64,000 nucleotides of DNA from Hordeum vulgare subsp. vulgare (GCF_904849725.1 NC_058521.1:98318244-98382243); one strand, 5' to 3'; shown: positions 11,367 to 23,311, counted from the stretch's first letter. The notes: generated by a model from the sequence alone, not told the origin. Translations and numbers: made by a program.

Positions 11367-12465
11367 ATGAGTGATCGTGCTTGGATGTACACTGGTCACC
11401 CTAGTCAGAAAGACATGACCCATGAATGGTTAACAAAAACCAGGGGGTTTGTGAGAGCCGCATTTGCAAATGGCCAGCATAAAACATGGTGCCCCTGTCC
11501 CAACTGCGACAACTGGAAAAAGCAGACAGAGTTTGAAATGGGTAAACACCTACAGAAGTGGGGTTTTACGCCTAATTATACGGTGTGGACTTTTCATGGT
11601 GAGTCTGACCAACGTGCGAGAGCTGAGGTGATTCGTCGTCGCACCGACGAGCATGGTACCGGGATTGAAGACATGGTGCAAGACTTTGATGATGCTCGTG
11701 ATTCGGACGATGAGATGGAGGAATCTGCAAAGGCCTTCTATGAAATGCTGGAGTCTTCAAAACGTCCTCTCCACGAGCAGACTGAGCTTTGTCAGCTGGA
11801 TGCCATCGCGCAAGTAATGGCTCTGAAGGCTCAATTCAACCTAGGCAGAGAATGCTACGACGCGATGATGACGATATTTGGACGCTTTCTACCCAAAGGC
11901 CATGTACTGCCTGCAAACCTGTACCAGTCAGAGAAAATCATCCGTGTACTTAAGATGCCCTATGAGAAGATACATGCCTGTGAGAATGGATGTGCCTTAT
12001 TTAGGCTTGAGTATGCGGCCTTGAACTATTGCCCCATTTGCAATTCTTCCAGGTATATTGTGGTAGACAACGGCATGGGTGAGAAGAATCAGACCAAAAT
12101 CCCCATTAGTGTTCTTCGATATCTGCCAATCGTACCAAGACTTCAACGTCTTTTCATGGTCGAAGAGACGGCCAGACAGATGACATGGCACAAATTGGGC
12201 AAAAGAACCGAACTAGATGCGGATGGGAACAAGATGCTGGTACACACTTCAGATGGTTTTGCGTGGAGGCACTTCGATGCATTACATAAGGATAAATCAG
12301 AAGATCCAAGGCAACCTAGAGTTGCCATCAGCACGGATGGGTTCAGTGTGTATGGTATGACGGCAGCACAATACAGTTGTTGGCCTGTATTTGTCATTCC
12401 ACTAAATTTGCCACCCGGAGAGATTATGAAAAGAAAGAACATTTTCTTGACGTTGATAATTCCAG
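11367..12465 (+). pseudogene. CACTA transposase, Tnp2-like (truncated)
   Basis: N-terminal and central part of a plant En/Spm-type transposase, the enzyme that cuts and moves CACTA elements. The start ATG at 11367 follows a plausible intron 3' splice site (CCCCATAG at about 11346-11353). Visible are the N-terminal transposase-associated domain (SDRAWMYTG ... WCPCPNC, a zinc-binding-like Cys cluster), a second Cys pair (YCPICN) and the start of the catalytic domain (ISTDGFSVYG, YSCWPVFVIPLNLPP, FLTLIIPGP). It stops at IIPGPNYP, where the frame runs into a CT-rich microsatellite. The second half, with the remaining catalytic residues and the C-terminal domain, is deleted. Full Tnp2 proteins are about twice this length. 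Confidence 0.88.
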
Positions 12466-12477
12466 GGCCCAACTATC

Positions 12478-12655
12478 CCGCTCCTTCTCCTTCTTCTTCT
12501 CCTTCTTCTCCTTCTTCTTCTCCTTCTTATCCTTCTTCTTCTTCTCCTCTTCCTTCTCCTTGTCCTCCTCCTCCTCCTTTTTCTTCTTCTTCTCCTCTTC
12601 CTTCTCCTCCTCCTCCTCCTTCTTTTACTTCTTCTTCTCTTTCTCTTCTCCTATA
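12478..12655. repeat. CT-rich (TTC/CTC)n microsatellite
   Basis: About 175 bp of TTCTCC/TTCTTC repeats immediately after the transposase break. It extends the transposase frame with a Ser/Pro tail, to a TAG at 12654-12656. The tail is an artefact of repeat expansion at a deletion junction. Confidence 0.85.
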
Positions 12656-13036
12656 GTTAGCTAGGGTTCCACCTAAATGACATAATTAGCTTAGTTAGCT
12701 CCTAAATGGTCTATACTTAGCTAATTTCTCTCTGAAATAACCTATATATACACTACTTCATCTAGTATTATTTTTCTAACTTTCTTATTTATCATTTTTC
12801 AGATTACCTTCACTTCACGGGAAGCTTGGTTGATGGAATGCTTGAAGATGATTTCTTGTACCATGGGTTGTATTGAAACTATTGTAGTATATGAATATAT
12901 GAAACTTTGTATGCACGTGGATGAAACTGGTGTAATATATGGTTTGGTACGGATGTAACTTGCATAATATGTATGCACTATGGATGAGAGTTATTTTAAT
13001 ATGGTTACGAGTACGGAAAGAAATTTATTTATGTCA

Positions 13037-13038
<2 letters not shown>
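12656..13038 (+). other. Non-coding 3' part of the CACTA transposase gene
   Basis: AT-rich sequence with a possible intron end (TTTTTCAG at about 12796-12803) followed by text that could be the last bases of the original gene and its 3' UTR. No frame of useful length. No TIR-type repeats yet. Confidence 0.4.

Positions 13039-13075
<37 letters not shown>
13039..13075. repeat. (TA)n microsatellite
   Basis: About 18 TA dinucleotides in a row inside the CACTA right arm. Confidence 0.95.
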
Positions 13076-13077
<2 letters not shown>

Positions 13078-13134
13078 TGATTATTGTTAAAAATGCTGGA
13101 TATAACAAAAAATAAATAAAAAAGGGGCTGGTTC

Positions 13135-13782
13135 CCCTCTTTGCCGTCTGCCAACACATGGCAAAGGGGGGGAGGCAGACGGCAAAGGGGGGAATCTGCC
13201 CCCTCTCCCTCCCCTCTTTGCCGTCTGCCAACACATGGCAAAGGGGGGGAGGCACATGGCAAAGGGGGAATCTGCCCCCTCTCTCTCCCCTCTTTGCCGT
13301 CTGCCAACACATGGCAAAGGGGGGAAGGCACATGCAAAGGGGGAATCTGCCCCCTCTCTCTCTCATCTTTGCCGTCTGCCAACACATGACAAAGGGGGGA
13401 AGGCACATGGCAAAGGGGGAATCTGCCCCCTCTCTCTCCCCTCTTTGCCGTCTGCCCCCACATGGCAAAGGGGGGAAGGCACATGGCAAAGGGGGAATCT
13501 GCCCCCTCTCTCTCCCCTCTTTGCCGTCTGCCCCCACATGGAAAAGGGGGTAAGGCAGACGGCAAAGAGAGGAGGCCTGCCGTTAACACTTAACGGGGAC
13601 GTTGCAATATATGCCGTCCCATTTATTTTGCCGTCTGCTCCCTCATGGCAAGAGCCTCTTCACCGGATTTTTTTTGCCGTCTACTTTGCCATGAGGGGGC
13701 AGACGGCAAAGCCTTTGCCGTCCGTGGTTGCCCCCTTTGCCGTCCGCCTTGGCAGACGGCAAATTTCTGAATTTCAGTAGTG
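13135..13782. repeat. CACTA right end: six-copy 76-bp minisatellite and terminal repeats
   Basis: TTTGCCGTCTGCC recurs with the TTGCC part at 13141, 13218, 13294, 13369, 13445 and 13521, a period of 75-77 bp, each unit also holding an inverted GGCAAAGGGGG segment. From about 13560 the repeats become irregular as at the left end. The element closes with the complement of CACTACTG at 13775-13782. Confidence 0.88.
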
Positions 13783-13785
13783 AGT

Positions 13786-14757
13786 GGCCAATACCGGGGC
13801 GCTAGTTAGTCTCTTCTTCAATTCTTGGAAGCTTGCTTCACACTCCTGCGTCCATTCGAACTTCTTGCCTTTCTTCAAGAGCTGAGTCATAGGTCGAGCG
13901 ATGCGGGAGGATCCTTCTACAAACTTGCAGTAATATCCCGCGAGTTTGAGAAAACTTGTGACTTCCTTCACATCAATTGGCGATATCTAGTTGGTTACCG
14001 TAGTAATCTTGGAGGGATCAACTGCTAAACCACTTGTTGTCATGGTATGACCCAAGAATCCAACTTCGTTCAGCTAAAATTGGCACTTGCTGAACTTGGA
14101 ATAAAGTTGGTGCTCGTGAAGCTTTTCCAACACTAACCTCAAGTGTTGCTCATGCTCTTCTTCGGACTTGGAAAAGATTAATATGTCATCAATGAATACG
14201 ACGACAAACTTATCCAGGTATTCCATGAAGACCTTGTTCATGAGGTACATGAAGTAAGCTGGGGCATTAGTCAGCCCAAAAGACATGACGGTGCATTCGT
14301 ACAGACTGTACCGGGTCACGAACGCAGTCTTGGGTATGTCTTAGGGTTGGATCTTCAGTTGGTAATACCTAGATCGGAGATCGATCTTGGAAAATACCTT
14401 AGCTCCATTTAGCTAATCAAACAGGTCCTCAATCTTGGGGAGTGGATGCTCGTTCTTGACCGTGACCTCATTGAGAGAATGGTAATCGACGCAGAGTCTG
14501 ATGGTTCCATCCTTCTTGGACACGAAAAGAACAGGTGATCCCCAAGGTGACGCACTCGGACAAATAAACCCTTTCCTGAGTTGCTCATCGAGCTGCTTCT
14601 TCAACTCCGCTAGTTCTTCAGATCCCATCCTGTAAGGCTTCTTATAGATAGGCCTCGATCCGGGCATGAGCTCAGTGATGAACTCGATGTCTCGGTAAGG
14701 AGGCATCCCTGGTAGCTCATCAGGAAAGACGTCCGGGTACTCACAGACTATTGACAC
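13786..14757 (-). pseudogene. Element C reverse transcriptase
   Basis: Gypsy reverse transcriptase. Motifs from the N-terminus: [55 protein letters not shown] and the catalytic [10 protein letters not shown], which is intact. It then runs into the RT-RNase H linker (SFLKLAGYYCKF ... KFEWTQECEASF) and stops at the CACTA insertion. Stops interrupt it at 14413-14415 (TAG, probably for a Gln), at about 14341 (TAA) and just before 14074 (TAG, for Trp). The decay is by point mutation; synteny with the rest of pol is intact. Confidence 0.88.
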
Positions 14758-15150
14758 TCGATCAGTTCTGCCTGTGACAGGCTGTTAACCCATGGTACTC
14801 GAGCGGGTACTGGCTCAGAGACATACTTGACTTTGACCCCTTGGTCGCTTGTCATGGTAATGGCCCTGTTGGCACAGTCCAAGATGCTTTGATGCTTGGC
14901 CAACCAATCCATGCCGAGAATACTTCTAGGCCTTGCGACTTAAGCACAATGAGATCCGTTGAGAAGCTCGTCCCATTGATAACTATCCCGACCATCCTAC
15001 ATCCTAGGTTGGTCCTCAATACTACTCCCGGGGTTTGAATTGCCTTATGCCCGCAAAGCAGGGTAGGTTTCAAACCACATTTTCCCGCAAATCTTTGTGT
15101 AACAAAAGAATGCGAAGCACCACAATCAAACAATACTGTTGCTGGGGTAG
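14758..15150 (-). pseudogene. Element C aspartic protease
   Basis: Retropepsin-like protease that would cut Gag-Pol. The active-site motif normally reads LFDSGASHSF. Here it is LFDCGASHSF, with Cys (codon at 15122-15124) in place of Ser after the catalytic Asp. Downstream motifs (GIVINGTSFSTDLIVL, and a degenerate form of the usual DVILGMDWL as EVFSAWIGW) fit gypsy proteases. The stretch 14758-14851 links to RT with stops. Confidence 0.8.
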
Positions 15151-16305
15151 AGTTGACGAGGAACGTACCCAGAATGCAGTCTGGGTCTTCCTGCGCCTCT
15201 TCTGCGGAAATATGATTAATCCGCCCCTTGCTGTGATACTGCTGATTGCGGGGAGCCTAATTCCTGCCTGGTGCTCCTTGGCCTGGATTTGGCGCATTAG
15301 GGCGCGGTGCGTCGGGCTTCTTATTGGGACACTACCTGGAATAGTGCCCTGTTTGTCCACATCCAAAACAGGTAACTTATGCGGGAAGATTGGTCTTTAC
15401 TCCAGTGTTGTTCGGCGGATTGATTGTCGGCTTGGTGTTGACTTGCTGCTGAGGCTGGTAGTTCTGGCGGAATGTTGGATACTTGTACTACTGCTGCTGA
15501 TAACTGGGTTTTGCCGGAGCTGACTGCCATGGGCGTGGCTTCGGGTTACTCGGTCCTCCACTACCCATTAGCTTGCGCTTACGGGTGTCGTCCATAGCAC
15601 GACACTTGTCTTCCAACATAAGGGCCTTATTAACCAGATCGCTAAAGGTCCGACATTCACAAAAAACCAGTTGATACTGGAGTGACTGCTGTCGTCCTTC
15701 CATAAAGCGTTCCACTTTGGCGGCCTCCGTGTTGACTTCTTCAGGTGCGTATCTTGAGAGGAGGTTGAACTTCTGCAAGTACTCCTTAACGGATCCAGTG
15801 CCTTGCCTTAAGGCTCGGAATTCCCGCTTCTTAATGGTCATCATTCCAGGGGAATGTGAGCAGCGCTGAATCCATCTTTGAACACAGCCCAAGTGATGAC
15901 TTGCCCTGCGCGCATGATCTTAAATCCATCCCACCAAGCTCTGGCTATGCCACCAAGACAGTGAGAAGCGTAGAGGACGTTCTCATGATCATTAGTGCAT
16001 TTAACCAGCGCGAGGAGGTCTTCGATAGTACGGATCCAGTCATCGGCATCCAATGGTTCAGTCGTCTCTATGAATATGGGTGGCGTAGTTTGCATGAACT
16101 CAGAGAGAGTAGAGCGACCATTGCCATTCCCGTTCTGCGTTGGGTTGTTCACCAAGGTTTGAGCGAGCTGCTGAATAGCAGCATTGTTGGCTTGACGTTC
16201 CTCTCCAAGAGCTTGAAGAAACTGAGCCATAGTCAAGCTTTCGGGAGGAGGCGGTGGCGGTGGAACATCGTCTTGCTGCTCGTGGTGATCTCCAGCTTGC
16301 GCTAA
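15151..16305 (-). pseudogene. Element C gag (capsid and zinc knuckle), C-terminal part
   Basis: Gag of a gypsy element, the capsid/nucleocapsid protein. The capsid part shows DDWIRTIEDLLAL, ENVLYASHCLGGIARAWWDGF, KREFRALRQGTGSVKEYLQKF and LSRYAPEEVNTEAAKVERF. The CCHC zinc knuckle is at about 15327-15374 (CFGCGQTGHYSR, then a stop, then CPNKK), so the knuckle itself is broken. A proline run (about 16245-16265) and a Gln-rich stretch lie upstream. A frame change occurs around 15870. The N-terminal part of Gag is found 25 kb away at 41997-42560 because of the X insertion. Confidence 0.85.
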
Positions 16306-16319
16306 TTAGCTTAGTTATT

Positions 16320-16676
16320 AGCCGGGCCTGGCCGGGCCTGGCAGGCTTGTGAGCCCCTCGGGGCTCCTCCGCCTCCAATTCCATATCTATATATCCTCCT
16401 TCGTCCGAAAAAAAAGGAGTAGAGTTCATCGTGTTTTACGATACGGAGGCGCCGCCACCACCTGTTCTTCCTCTGGAGGGCAGATCTGGAGTCCGTTCTG
16501 GGCTCCGAAGAGGGGAGATCGTCGCCATCGTCATCACCAACCATCCTTCATCGCCAATTCCATGATGCTCTTCACCATTCGTGAGTAATCTCATCATAGG
16601 CTTGCTGGACGGTGATGGGTTGGATGAGATCTATCATGTAATCGAGTTAGTTTTGATGGGGATTGATCCCTAGTAT
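16320..16676 (+). repeat. Element X 5' LTR, first preserved part
   Basis: Matches about 40870-41222 of the 3' LTR. It starts inside the right arm of the promoter hairpin (GGCCGGGCCTGG at 16330-16341, GGCTTGTGAGCC at 16344-16355), so the left arm and everything upstream are lost. A TATATAT at 16388-16394 is the likely TATA box. The last five bases AGTAT (16672-16676) are the target duplication of element Y. Confidence 0.82.
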
Positions 16677-18326
16677 TGCTGATGCAACAAAAGACCTTCC
16701 AACGGCGCCAGAAACAAGTGCTGACGGGAGACTGTTCTTGTCTTGATTCTCCTCAGCAACGGCACCAGGAATCCTTCTACTACGGCTACGCGTTTAGGGA
16801 CTTCCTAGGAAAATATTCAAAGGATTTCCCCGTGGCCTTGGAGCCTTGCGTTGGTGTTCCCTCGAAGCGGAAAGGGTGATGTAGCGCAGCGGTGGTAAGT
16901 ATTTCCCTCAGTTTTGAGAACCAAGGTATCGATCCAGTGAAGGAGTATCACAAGTACCCGCACAAACACAAAGTACTTGCTCCCAACGAGTAGACGGTTG
17001 TAAATCCCTTATAGATTGTTTGCCAAGTGAGAACTGAAAGCAACAAAGTAACAAAGCAAAGTAAAAGCGAAAGTGGAAACGATAGGTGTGAATAGACCCG
17101 GGGGCCGTAGTGTTCACTAGTGGCTTCTCTCATGAAAGCAAGTAGACGGTGGGTGAACGAATTACTATCGAGAAATTGATAGAACCACGCAAAGTCGTGA
17201 CGTTATCTATGGAAATGATTATATCTATAGGCATCACGTCCAAAACAAGTAGACCGATACTTTCTGCATATACTACTATTACTCCACACGTCGACCACTA
17301 TCCAGCATGCATCTAGTGTATTAAGTCCAACGAATAGAGTAACGCCTTAAGCAAGATGACATGATGTAGATGGACAATCTCATATCTACGATAAAAGCCC
17401 ATCTTGTTACCCTTGATGGCAACAACATGATGCGTGCCTTGCTGCCCCTTCTGTCACTTGGAAAGGTAACCACACGGTATGAACCCAAAACCAAGCACTT
17501 CTCCCATTGCAAGAATCATAGATCTAGTTGGCCAAACAAAACCCAAGACTCGGAGAGACTTACAAGGATATCAAATCATGCATATAAGAAATCAGCAAAG
17601 ACTCAAATATATATCATAGATAATCTGATCACAAATCCACAATTCATCGGATCTCGATAAACACACCGCCAAAGAGGATTACATCGGATAGATCTCCATG
17701 AAGATCATGGAGAACTTTGTATTGAAGATCCAAGAGAGAGAAGAACCATCGAGCTACTAACTACGGACCCGTAGGTCTGAAGTGAACTACTCACGAGTCA
17801 TTGGAGGGGCGATGATGTTGATGAAGAAGCCCTCCAACTCCAAAGTCCCCTCCGGCAGGGTACCGGGAAGGGTCTCCAGATGAGATTTCGCGGAAACGGA
17901 AGCTTGCGGCGGCGGAAAAGTGTTTTCGTGGACGCCCTGATTTTTTCTGGATTTTCAGGGAATATATAGGCCAAAGACCTAGGACAGGGGAGCGCCAGGG
18001 AGGCCACAAGCTTGGTTGCCGCGGCCTCCCCCTGGCCGCGGCAACAGGGCTTGTGGGCTCCCTGTGGGCCCACTTGCTTGGCCCTCAAGCCTCCTGATCT
18101 TCTTCTGTTCTGGAAAAAATCATTTTGGGGATTTTATTCCGTTTGGACTTCGTTCCAAAATCAGATCTGAAAAGATTCAAAAACACAGAAAAAATAGGAA
18201 CTGGCACTTGGCATTGAGTTAATAAGTTTGTCCCAAAAAAGATATAAAAGGTAAACAAAACATCCAAAGTTGACAAGATAACAACGTGAAACCATCAAAA
18301 ATTATAGATACGTTTGAGACGTATCA
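16677..18326 (-). repeat. Element Y 3' LTR (complete)
   Basis: 1650 bp. On the minus strand it starts TGATACGTCTCAAACG and ends TTGCATCAGCA. It contains the promoter hairpin at 18004-18056 and a minus-strand TATATATT at 17961-17968. Two further copies of this LTR family are at 23312-24706 with 32980-33227, and at 60631-62274. Short frames within it are not genes. Confidence 0.9.
18004..18056 (-). promoter_or_regulatory. Promoter-proximal hairpin in Y 3' LTR
   Basis: Outer arms CCACAAGC (18004-18011) and GCTTGTGG (18049-18056); perfect 12-bp inner stem GTTGCCGCGGCC (18015-18026)/GGCCGCGGCAAC (18034-18045); loop TCCCCCT. The TATA box follows about 35 bp downstream on the minus strand. Confidence 0.8.
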
Positions 18327-18327
18327 A

Positions 18328-18341
18328 GCATCCCCAAGCTT
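18328..18341 (-). other. Polypurine tract of element Y
   Basis: The minus strand reads AAGCTTGGGGATGC one base before the LTR start TGATACG. The same motif recurs inside the element at 20280-20293 and, with one change, at 20334-20347. Confidence 0.8.
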
Positions 18342-20997
18342 AACTCCTGCTCGTCCTCGAGTAGGGAAGTGATAAAGAATGAATTTTTGATGCTTTCATG
18401 CTACCTAGTATAGATGTCCTTTGTAACTCCTCTTATGTGACGTGAATGTTCAGATCCATTAGATTGAAAACAATAGTTTGCTATTTACGTGGAAACAATA
18501 ATAATTCAAGCAAACTAGCAAGGTAATCATGAACTTTGAAAATAACAAGGCCAAAAGAAAGTTATCCCTACAAAATCATATAGTCTGGCTATGCTCTATC
18601 ATCATTGCACAACGAATTTAAATCATGCACAACCCCGGTATTGTCCAAGTAATTGTTTTCACACCTTTACTTTCTCAAACTTTTTCAACTCTCACGCAAT
18701 ACATGAGCGTGCGACATGGTTGTAGCACTATAAGTGGTGTGGAGTGTGGTGGAGGTTGCAAGACAAACAAGGAGAAGATGGTCACATTAACTAGGCATAT
18801 CAATGAGCTGTGGAGATGCTCATCATAGATATCAATGTGAATGAGTAGGGATTGCCATACAAATGATGCACTGGAGCTAAGAGTATGTGAAAGCTCTTAA
18901 AGAAAACTAGTGGCTGTGCATCCAACTTGCTTGCTCACGAAGACCTAAGGCAATTTTGAGGAAGCCTATCATTGGAATATACAAGCCAAGTTATATAATG
19001 AAAATTTCCCACTAGCTATATGGTGGTGACAAAACGAGAGACTCTCAATCATGAAGATCATGGTGCTTAATATGCACAAGTGTGGAAAGGTGGTAGCATT
19101 GTCCCTTCTCTCTTTTTCTCTCATTTTTTTGGGATGGCCTCTTTGGCCTTTTTTTATTTGGTGGGCATCTTTGGCCTCTTTTATTTCCTCACATGGGGCA
19201 ATGCTCCATCAATGATGATCATCACACTTACAACTCAAAACTTAGAGCAACGATGGCTCTATATGAAATGCCTTCGGTAGTGTACCATGATAATGATCTA
19301 GCATGGCATAGACATAAATGGAAACATCATGCTAGCTATCTTATGATCATGCAATGGCAATGTAGACGTGGTGGCACATGTCATGGTGGTAGTTGCATGG
19401 CAATATATCTCAGAATTATTTTGAAAAAGCCATAGTAGGTAGGTATGGTCGCTGTTTTGAGGGAGGCTAATGGTGGGTTTTGTGCACCGGCGAAAGTTGC
19501 ACGACACTAAAGAAGATAGTGATGGTGGAAGGTGAAAGTGCATCTAAAACGTGGACTCAGCATTAGTCATGAAGAACTCATATACTTGTTGCAAAAGTTT
19601 TAGTAGTAATCGAAACAAAGCATTCAACACATACTCCTAGGGGAAGGGTTGGTAGGTATAAACCATCGCGCGATCTCGACCACCACACAAAGGATGACAA
19701 TCAATAGACTAATCATGCTCAGACTTCATCACATAGCGGTTCACCATACGTGCATGCTACGGGAATCACTAACTTCAACACAAGTATTTCTAGATCCACA
19801 ACACCTGACTAATATAACTTCAATATTACCATAACCACAACTCAAAACTAGTTGAGATGAATCAAACTTCTCTAACTATTCAATGCACATGAAGGTGGAA
19901 GTTTTCGTATCCCTTTGGATAACTACCCCTTTTGAGACTACTTTCAAAGCATAGATAAACTACCAAGCCACGCACCACCATGCTCTAAAATATATAAATG
20001 AAGCACATAGAGAAAAATCATCTAGCTCAAAAGATATAAGTGAAGCATATGTGAGCTGAATTGTCTACCAAAGGATATATGTGAAGCTCGACAAAATCAC
20101 GGTGAGTGCATGTCTCTCTCTCTAGGTGTGAAGAAAGGATGATTGTGACACAATAAAAATAAATGACTCCTACGATACAAGATGCTCTAAGCAAAACACA
20201 TAACATGTGGTGAATAAAAATATAGCCCCAAGTAACGTTACCGATGGATTGAAGACGAGAGAGGGGATGCCTTCCCGGGGCATCCCCAAGCTTAGGCTTT
20301 TACGACATCCTTGAATCTCTTGGGGTGCCTTGGGAATCCCCAAGCTTGAGCTCTTGCCACTATTTATCTTTTTGTCCATAAGAACTTCACCGAAAACTTG
20401 AAAACTTCACAACACGAAACTTCAACAGAAACTCGTGATAACATTAGTATAAGAGGGCAAACCACCACTTCCTTAGGTATTGTAGCAAACTTGAATTCTA
20501 TTTATTCTGATGTTGGGTTACTGTATTTTCAATCTTCCATGGCTAATACCCCCCGATACTATCCATAGTTTCATCAAAATAAGCAACCAACACAACAAAA
20601 ACAGAATCTGTTAACAGCAGACCAGTCTGTAGCAATCTGTATACTTCGTATACTTCTGTTACTTCAAAAATTCTGAAACATTACGACAGTCTGAAGAATT
20701 TGCGTAGAAATCAGCAGCAAAAATAATCAACTCAAAAGCTCTTACAGAAAAAAAACTAAAATTCTTTTTGTGAACAGAAAGTTTCTGTCTTTTCCAGCAT
20801 GACCAAACGATCATCCCCAAGACTAATCATAACGGTTTTGCTTGGCACAAAAGCAAAAAGAAACACAAAAAACACAATCATAACAGAATTATGAAAGTGT
20901 GGAAAACACAAAACAGAAATGAAAATGATAGATTCGTTGGGTGCCTTCCAACAAGCGCTTTTGTTTAACGCCCTTAGCTAGGCATAAGGTGATGGAA
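18342..20997 (-). other. Element Y non-coding region between Gag-protease and 3' LTR
   Basis: About 2.65 kb of AT-rich sequence where pol would normally be. No RT, RNase H or integrase motif on either strand; the open frames are short (up to about 80 codons) and unrelated to known proteins. It holds two internal copies of the polypurine motif (20280-20293, 20334-20347). It looks like the long untranslated 3' part typical of non-autonomous Athila-like elements. Confidence 0.75.
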
Positions 20998-23073
20998 TCA
21001 CGTATAGTCATCTTTGGTGCTCAAACTATAAGTAGCCCTCATCATAGATTCATAAGGCAATCTTATTTTCTTTCTCATAAAGTGCTCCATGCCCTTCTTT
21101 AGAGGAAATTGAAATCTAATATTCCCTTCCTTCATATCGATGATAGCACCAATAGTCCTTAGGAAAGGTCTACCAAGAATAATGGGACATGAAGGATTGC
21201 ACTCTATGTCAAGTACAATGAAATCCACGGGTACATAGTTCTTATTTGCAACAATAAGAACATCATCGATCCTTCCCATGGGTTTCTTGACAGTAGAATC
21301 CGCAAGATGCAAATTAAGAGAACACTCTTCAATCTCATGAAAACCAAGAATATCACATAAAGATTTTGGAATCGCGGAAACACTAGCACCCAAATCACAC
21401 AAAGCATTGCACTCATAGTTTTTGATCTTGATTTTGATAGCAGGTTCCCACTCATCATGAAGTTTTGTAGGTATAGATACTTCTAGTTCGAGCTTCTCTT
21501 GAAGAGATTTCATCATAGCATCTACGATATGCGCGGTAAAGGCTTTTCTTTGGCTATAAGCATGTGGAGAGTTTGCAATGGATTGCATCAGAGAAATGCA
21601 TTCAAACAAGGAACAACTATCATAATTGAATTCCTTGAAATCCAAAGTGGGAGTTTCATTACTACCCAAAATTTTGATTTCTTCTACTCCACTCTCCACA
21701 CCTTTATCATCAAGATAGGTGGACTCCGAATCATTGGGGCATTTTTCAACCAAAGTGGATTCATATCCAGCCCCTTCATCAATAGGTTTGACACGCGAAA
21801 ACAAAGATTCAAGAGGAGACACACCAAGCACTTTAAGATCTTCGTGATTTGCATCACTAGAACGCACCCTTTTAAACCATTCATGCCTAGCACGAATTTG
21901 GGTGGTTCTTTCTTTGCTCTCATTCATGGAGATACGCATAGCTTTCAAAGTTTCATCCAAGTTGACCTTGGGAGGAGCACATCTAACTTTCAAAGCATCA
22001 ATATCACAAGACATCTTATCAACGCTCTTAGCCAAATCGTCAATTTTGAGTAGTTTTTCCTCTATGAACGCATTGAAAATCTTTTGAGAGTTTATGAACT
22101 CTTTGATATTACTCTCTAAATCAGAGGGTAATTTGTTGTGATTTCCATAAGTGTTGTTGTAGGAATTTCCATAATTGTTAGAGGAGTTACTAGGAAAAGG
22201 CCTAGGAACATAGTTTCCTCTAAAAGCATTGTTGTTGCCAAAATTGTTCCCACCAACAAAATTAACGTGCAAACTAGCATTGCTACTCTCAATCAAGGAA
22301 GATAGTGGCATGTCATTAGGATCTAAAGGAGCATTTCTACTAGCAAGCAAATTCATCAACTCGTCCATCTTAGCACTAAGCGAGTTAATTTCTTCTATAG
22401 CGTGTACCTTTTTGCTAGCCGGTGACCTTTCAGTATGCCACTGAGAGTAGTTGGTCATGATATTGTCTAGGAGTTTTGTAGCATCTCCTAATGTGATTTC
22501 CATGAATGTTCCACCTGAGGCGGAGTACAAGATATTGCGAGAGGCGCAATTCAAACTAGCATAAAAGATTTGTATAATCATCCACAAACTCAAGCCATGA
22601 GCGGGACAATTTCTAATCATAAGCTTCATCCTCTCCCAAGATTGTGCAACGTGTTCATGATCAAGTTGCTTGAAATTCATGATATCTTTACGTAAGGAGA
22701 TGATCTTAGCCGGCAGAAAATACTTGGATATGTAAGCATCTTTGCACTTATCCCAAGAATCGATACTATTTTTGGGCAAAGAAGAAAACCAAGTTTTTGT
22801 GCGATCTCACAACGAGAAAGGAAAAAGCTTCAACTTAATCACGTCATTATCCACATCTCTTTTCTTTTGCATATCACAAAGCTCAATGAAGGTATTGAGA
22901 TGGGATGTGTCATCTTCACTAGGAAGGCCAGAGAATTGCTCTTTCATAACAAGATTCAACAAAGCTGCGTTGATTTCATACGATTCCGCACTAGTGGCGG
23001 GAGCAATCGGAGTACTAATAAAATCATTATTATTAGTTCTCGAGAAGTCACAAAGTTTGGTGTTTTCAGCCAT
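20998..23073 (-). pseudogene. Element Y Gag-protease (one in-frame stop)
   Basis: About 690 codons from ATG at 23071-23073 (MAENTKLCDF) to the end at 20998. The Retrotrans_gag region is clear (KLKLFPFSL, TWFSSLPKNSIDSWDKC, HVAQSWERMKLMIRNCP, FMEITLGDATKLLDNIM), then an Asn/Gly-rich linker. The protease has Athila-type active site LCDLGASVSAIP and flap/core ILGRPFLRTIGAIIDM. The D-L-G triad replaces D-S/T-G, as is normal in this lineage. A single TGA at 22807-22809, in SL*DRTKTW where CGA (Arg) is expected, is the only break, so this is the best preserved coding region in the window. There is no pol downstream. Confidence 0.88.
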
Positions 23074-23282
23074 GATGACTTCAACAAACAAAAAGCACAC
23101 AAGCAAGCAAGAAAACCGGCAAAGGAAAACGACAAAAAAGGCAAAAGAAAAAGGCAAAGGAGAAAGGCAAATGAAAACGACAAATGTGAAGTGGGGGAGA
23201 GGAAAACAAGAGGCAACTGGCAAAAAAGGTAAATGCAGGAGATGAGTTTGTGAGACCTACTTGGATAGATCTTGATCTCTCC

Positions 23283-23301
23283 TTCCCCGGCAATGGCGCC
23301 A
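23283..23301 (-). other. Primer binding site of element Y
   Basis: The minus strand reads TGGCGCCATTGCCGGGGAA about 10 nt inside the 5' LTR. This is one change from TGGCGCCGTTGCCGGGGA, the tRNA-Asp-type site of Athila elements. Confidence 0.85.
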
Positions 23302-23311
23302 AAAATACTTC

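Larger units (their letters stand above)
8257..13782 (+). mobile_element. CACTA (En/Spm-type) DNA transposon with TTTGCCGTC subterminal repeats
   Basis: It begins CACTACTGGAATAAG at 8257 and ends with the complement of CACTACTGAAATTC at 13782. A 3-bp target duplication AGT flanks it (8254-8256 and 13783-13785), as expected for CACTA. Both ends are packed with TTTGCCGTCTGCC/GGCAAAG repeats, the likely transposase-binding sites. It sits inside the RNase H/RT region of element C, so it is younger than C. It carries a truncated Tnp2-like transposase (11367-12465) and no second gene, so it is probably non-autonomous. The exact end-to-end length is 5526 bp. Confidence 0.92.

Noticed and set aside
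13135..13560. CRISPR-like array because of regularly spaced repeats
   Set aside because: The spacers are nearly identical to each other, the repeats belong to CACTA subterminal motifs, and the host is a plant.
13029..13780. Overlapping ORFs on both strands in the CACTA right end
   Set aside because: They follow the 76-bp minisatellite period; repeated units give repeated peptides.
22807..23223. Signal-peptide-like hydrophobic N-terminus (PLPFSFAFFVVFLCRF) before Y Gag
   Set aside because: It is the leader region read upstream of the true start MAENTKLCDF; the hydrophobic text comes from a purine-rich antisense tract.
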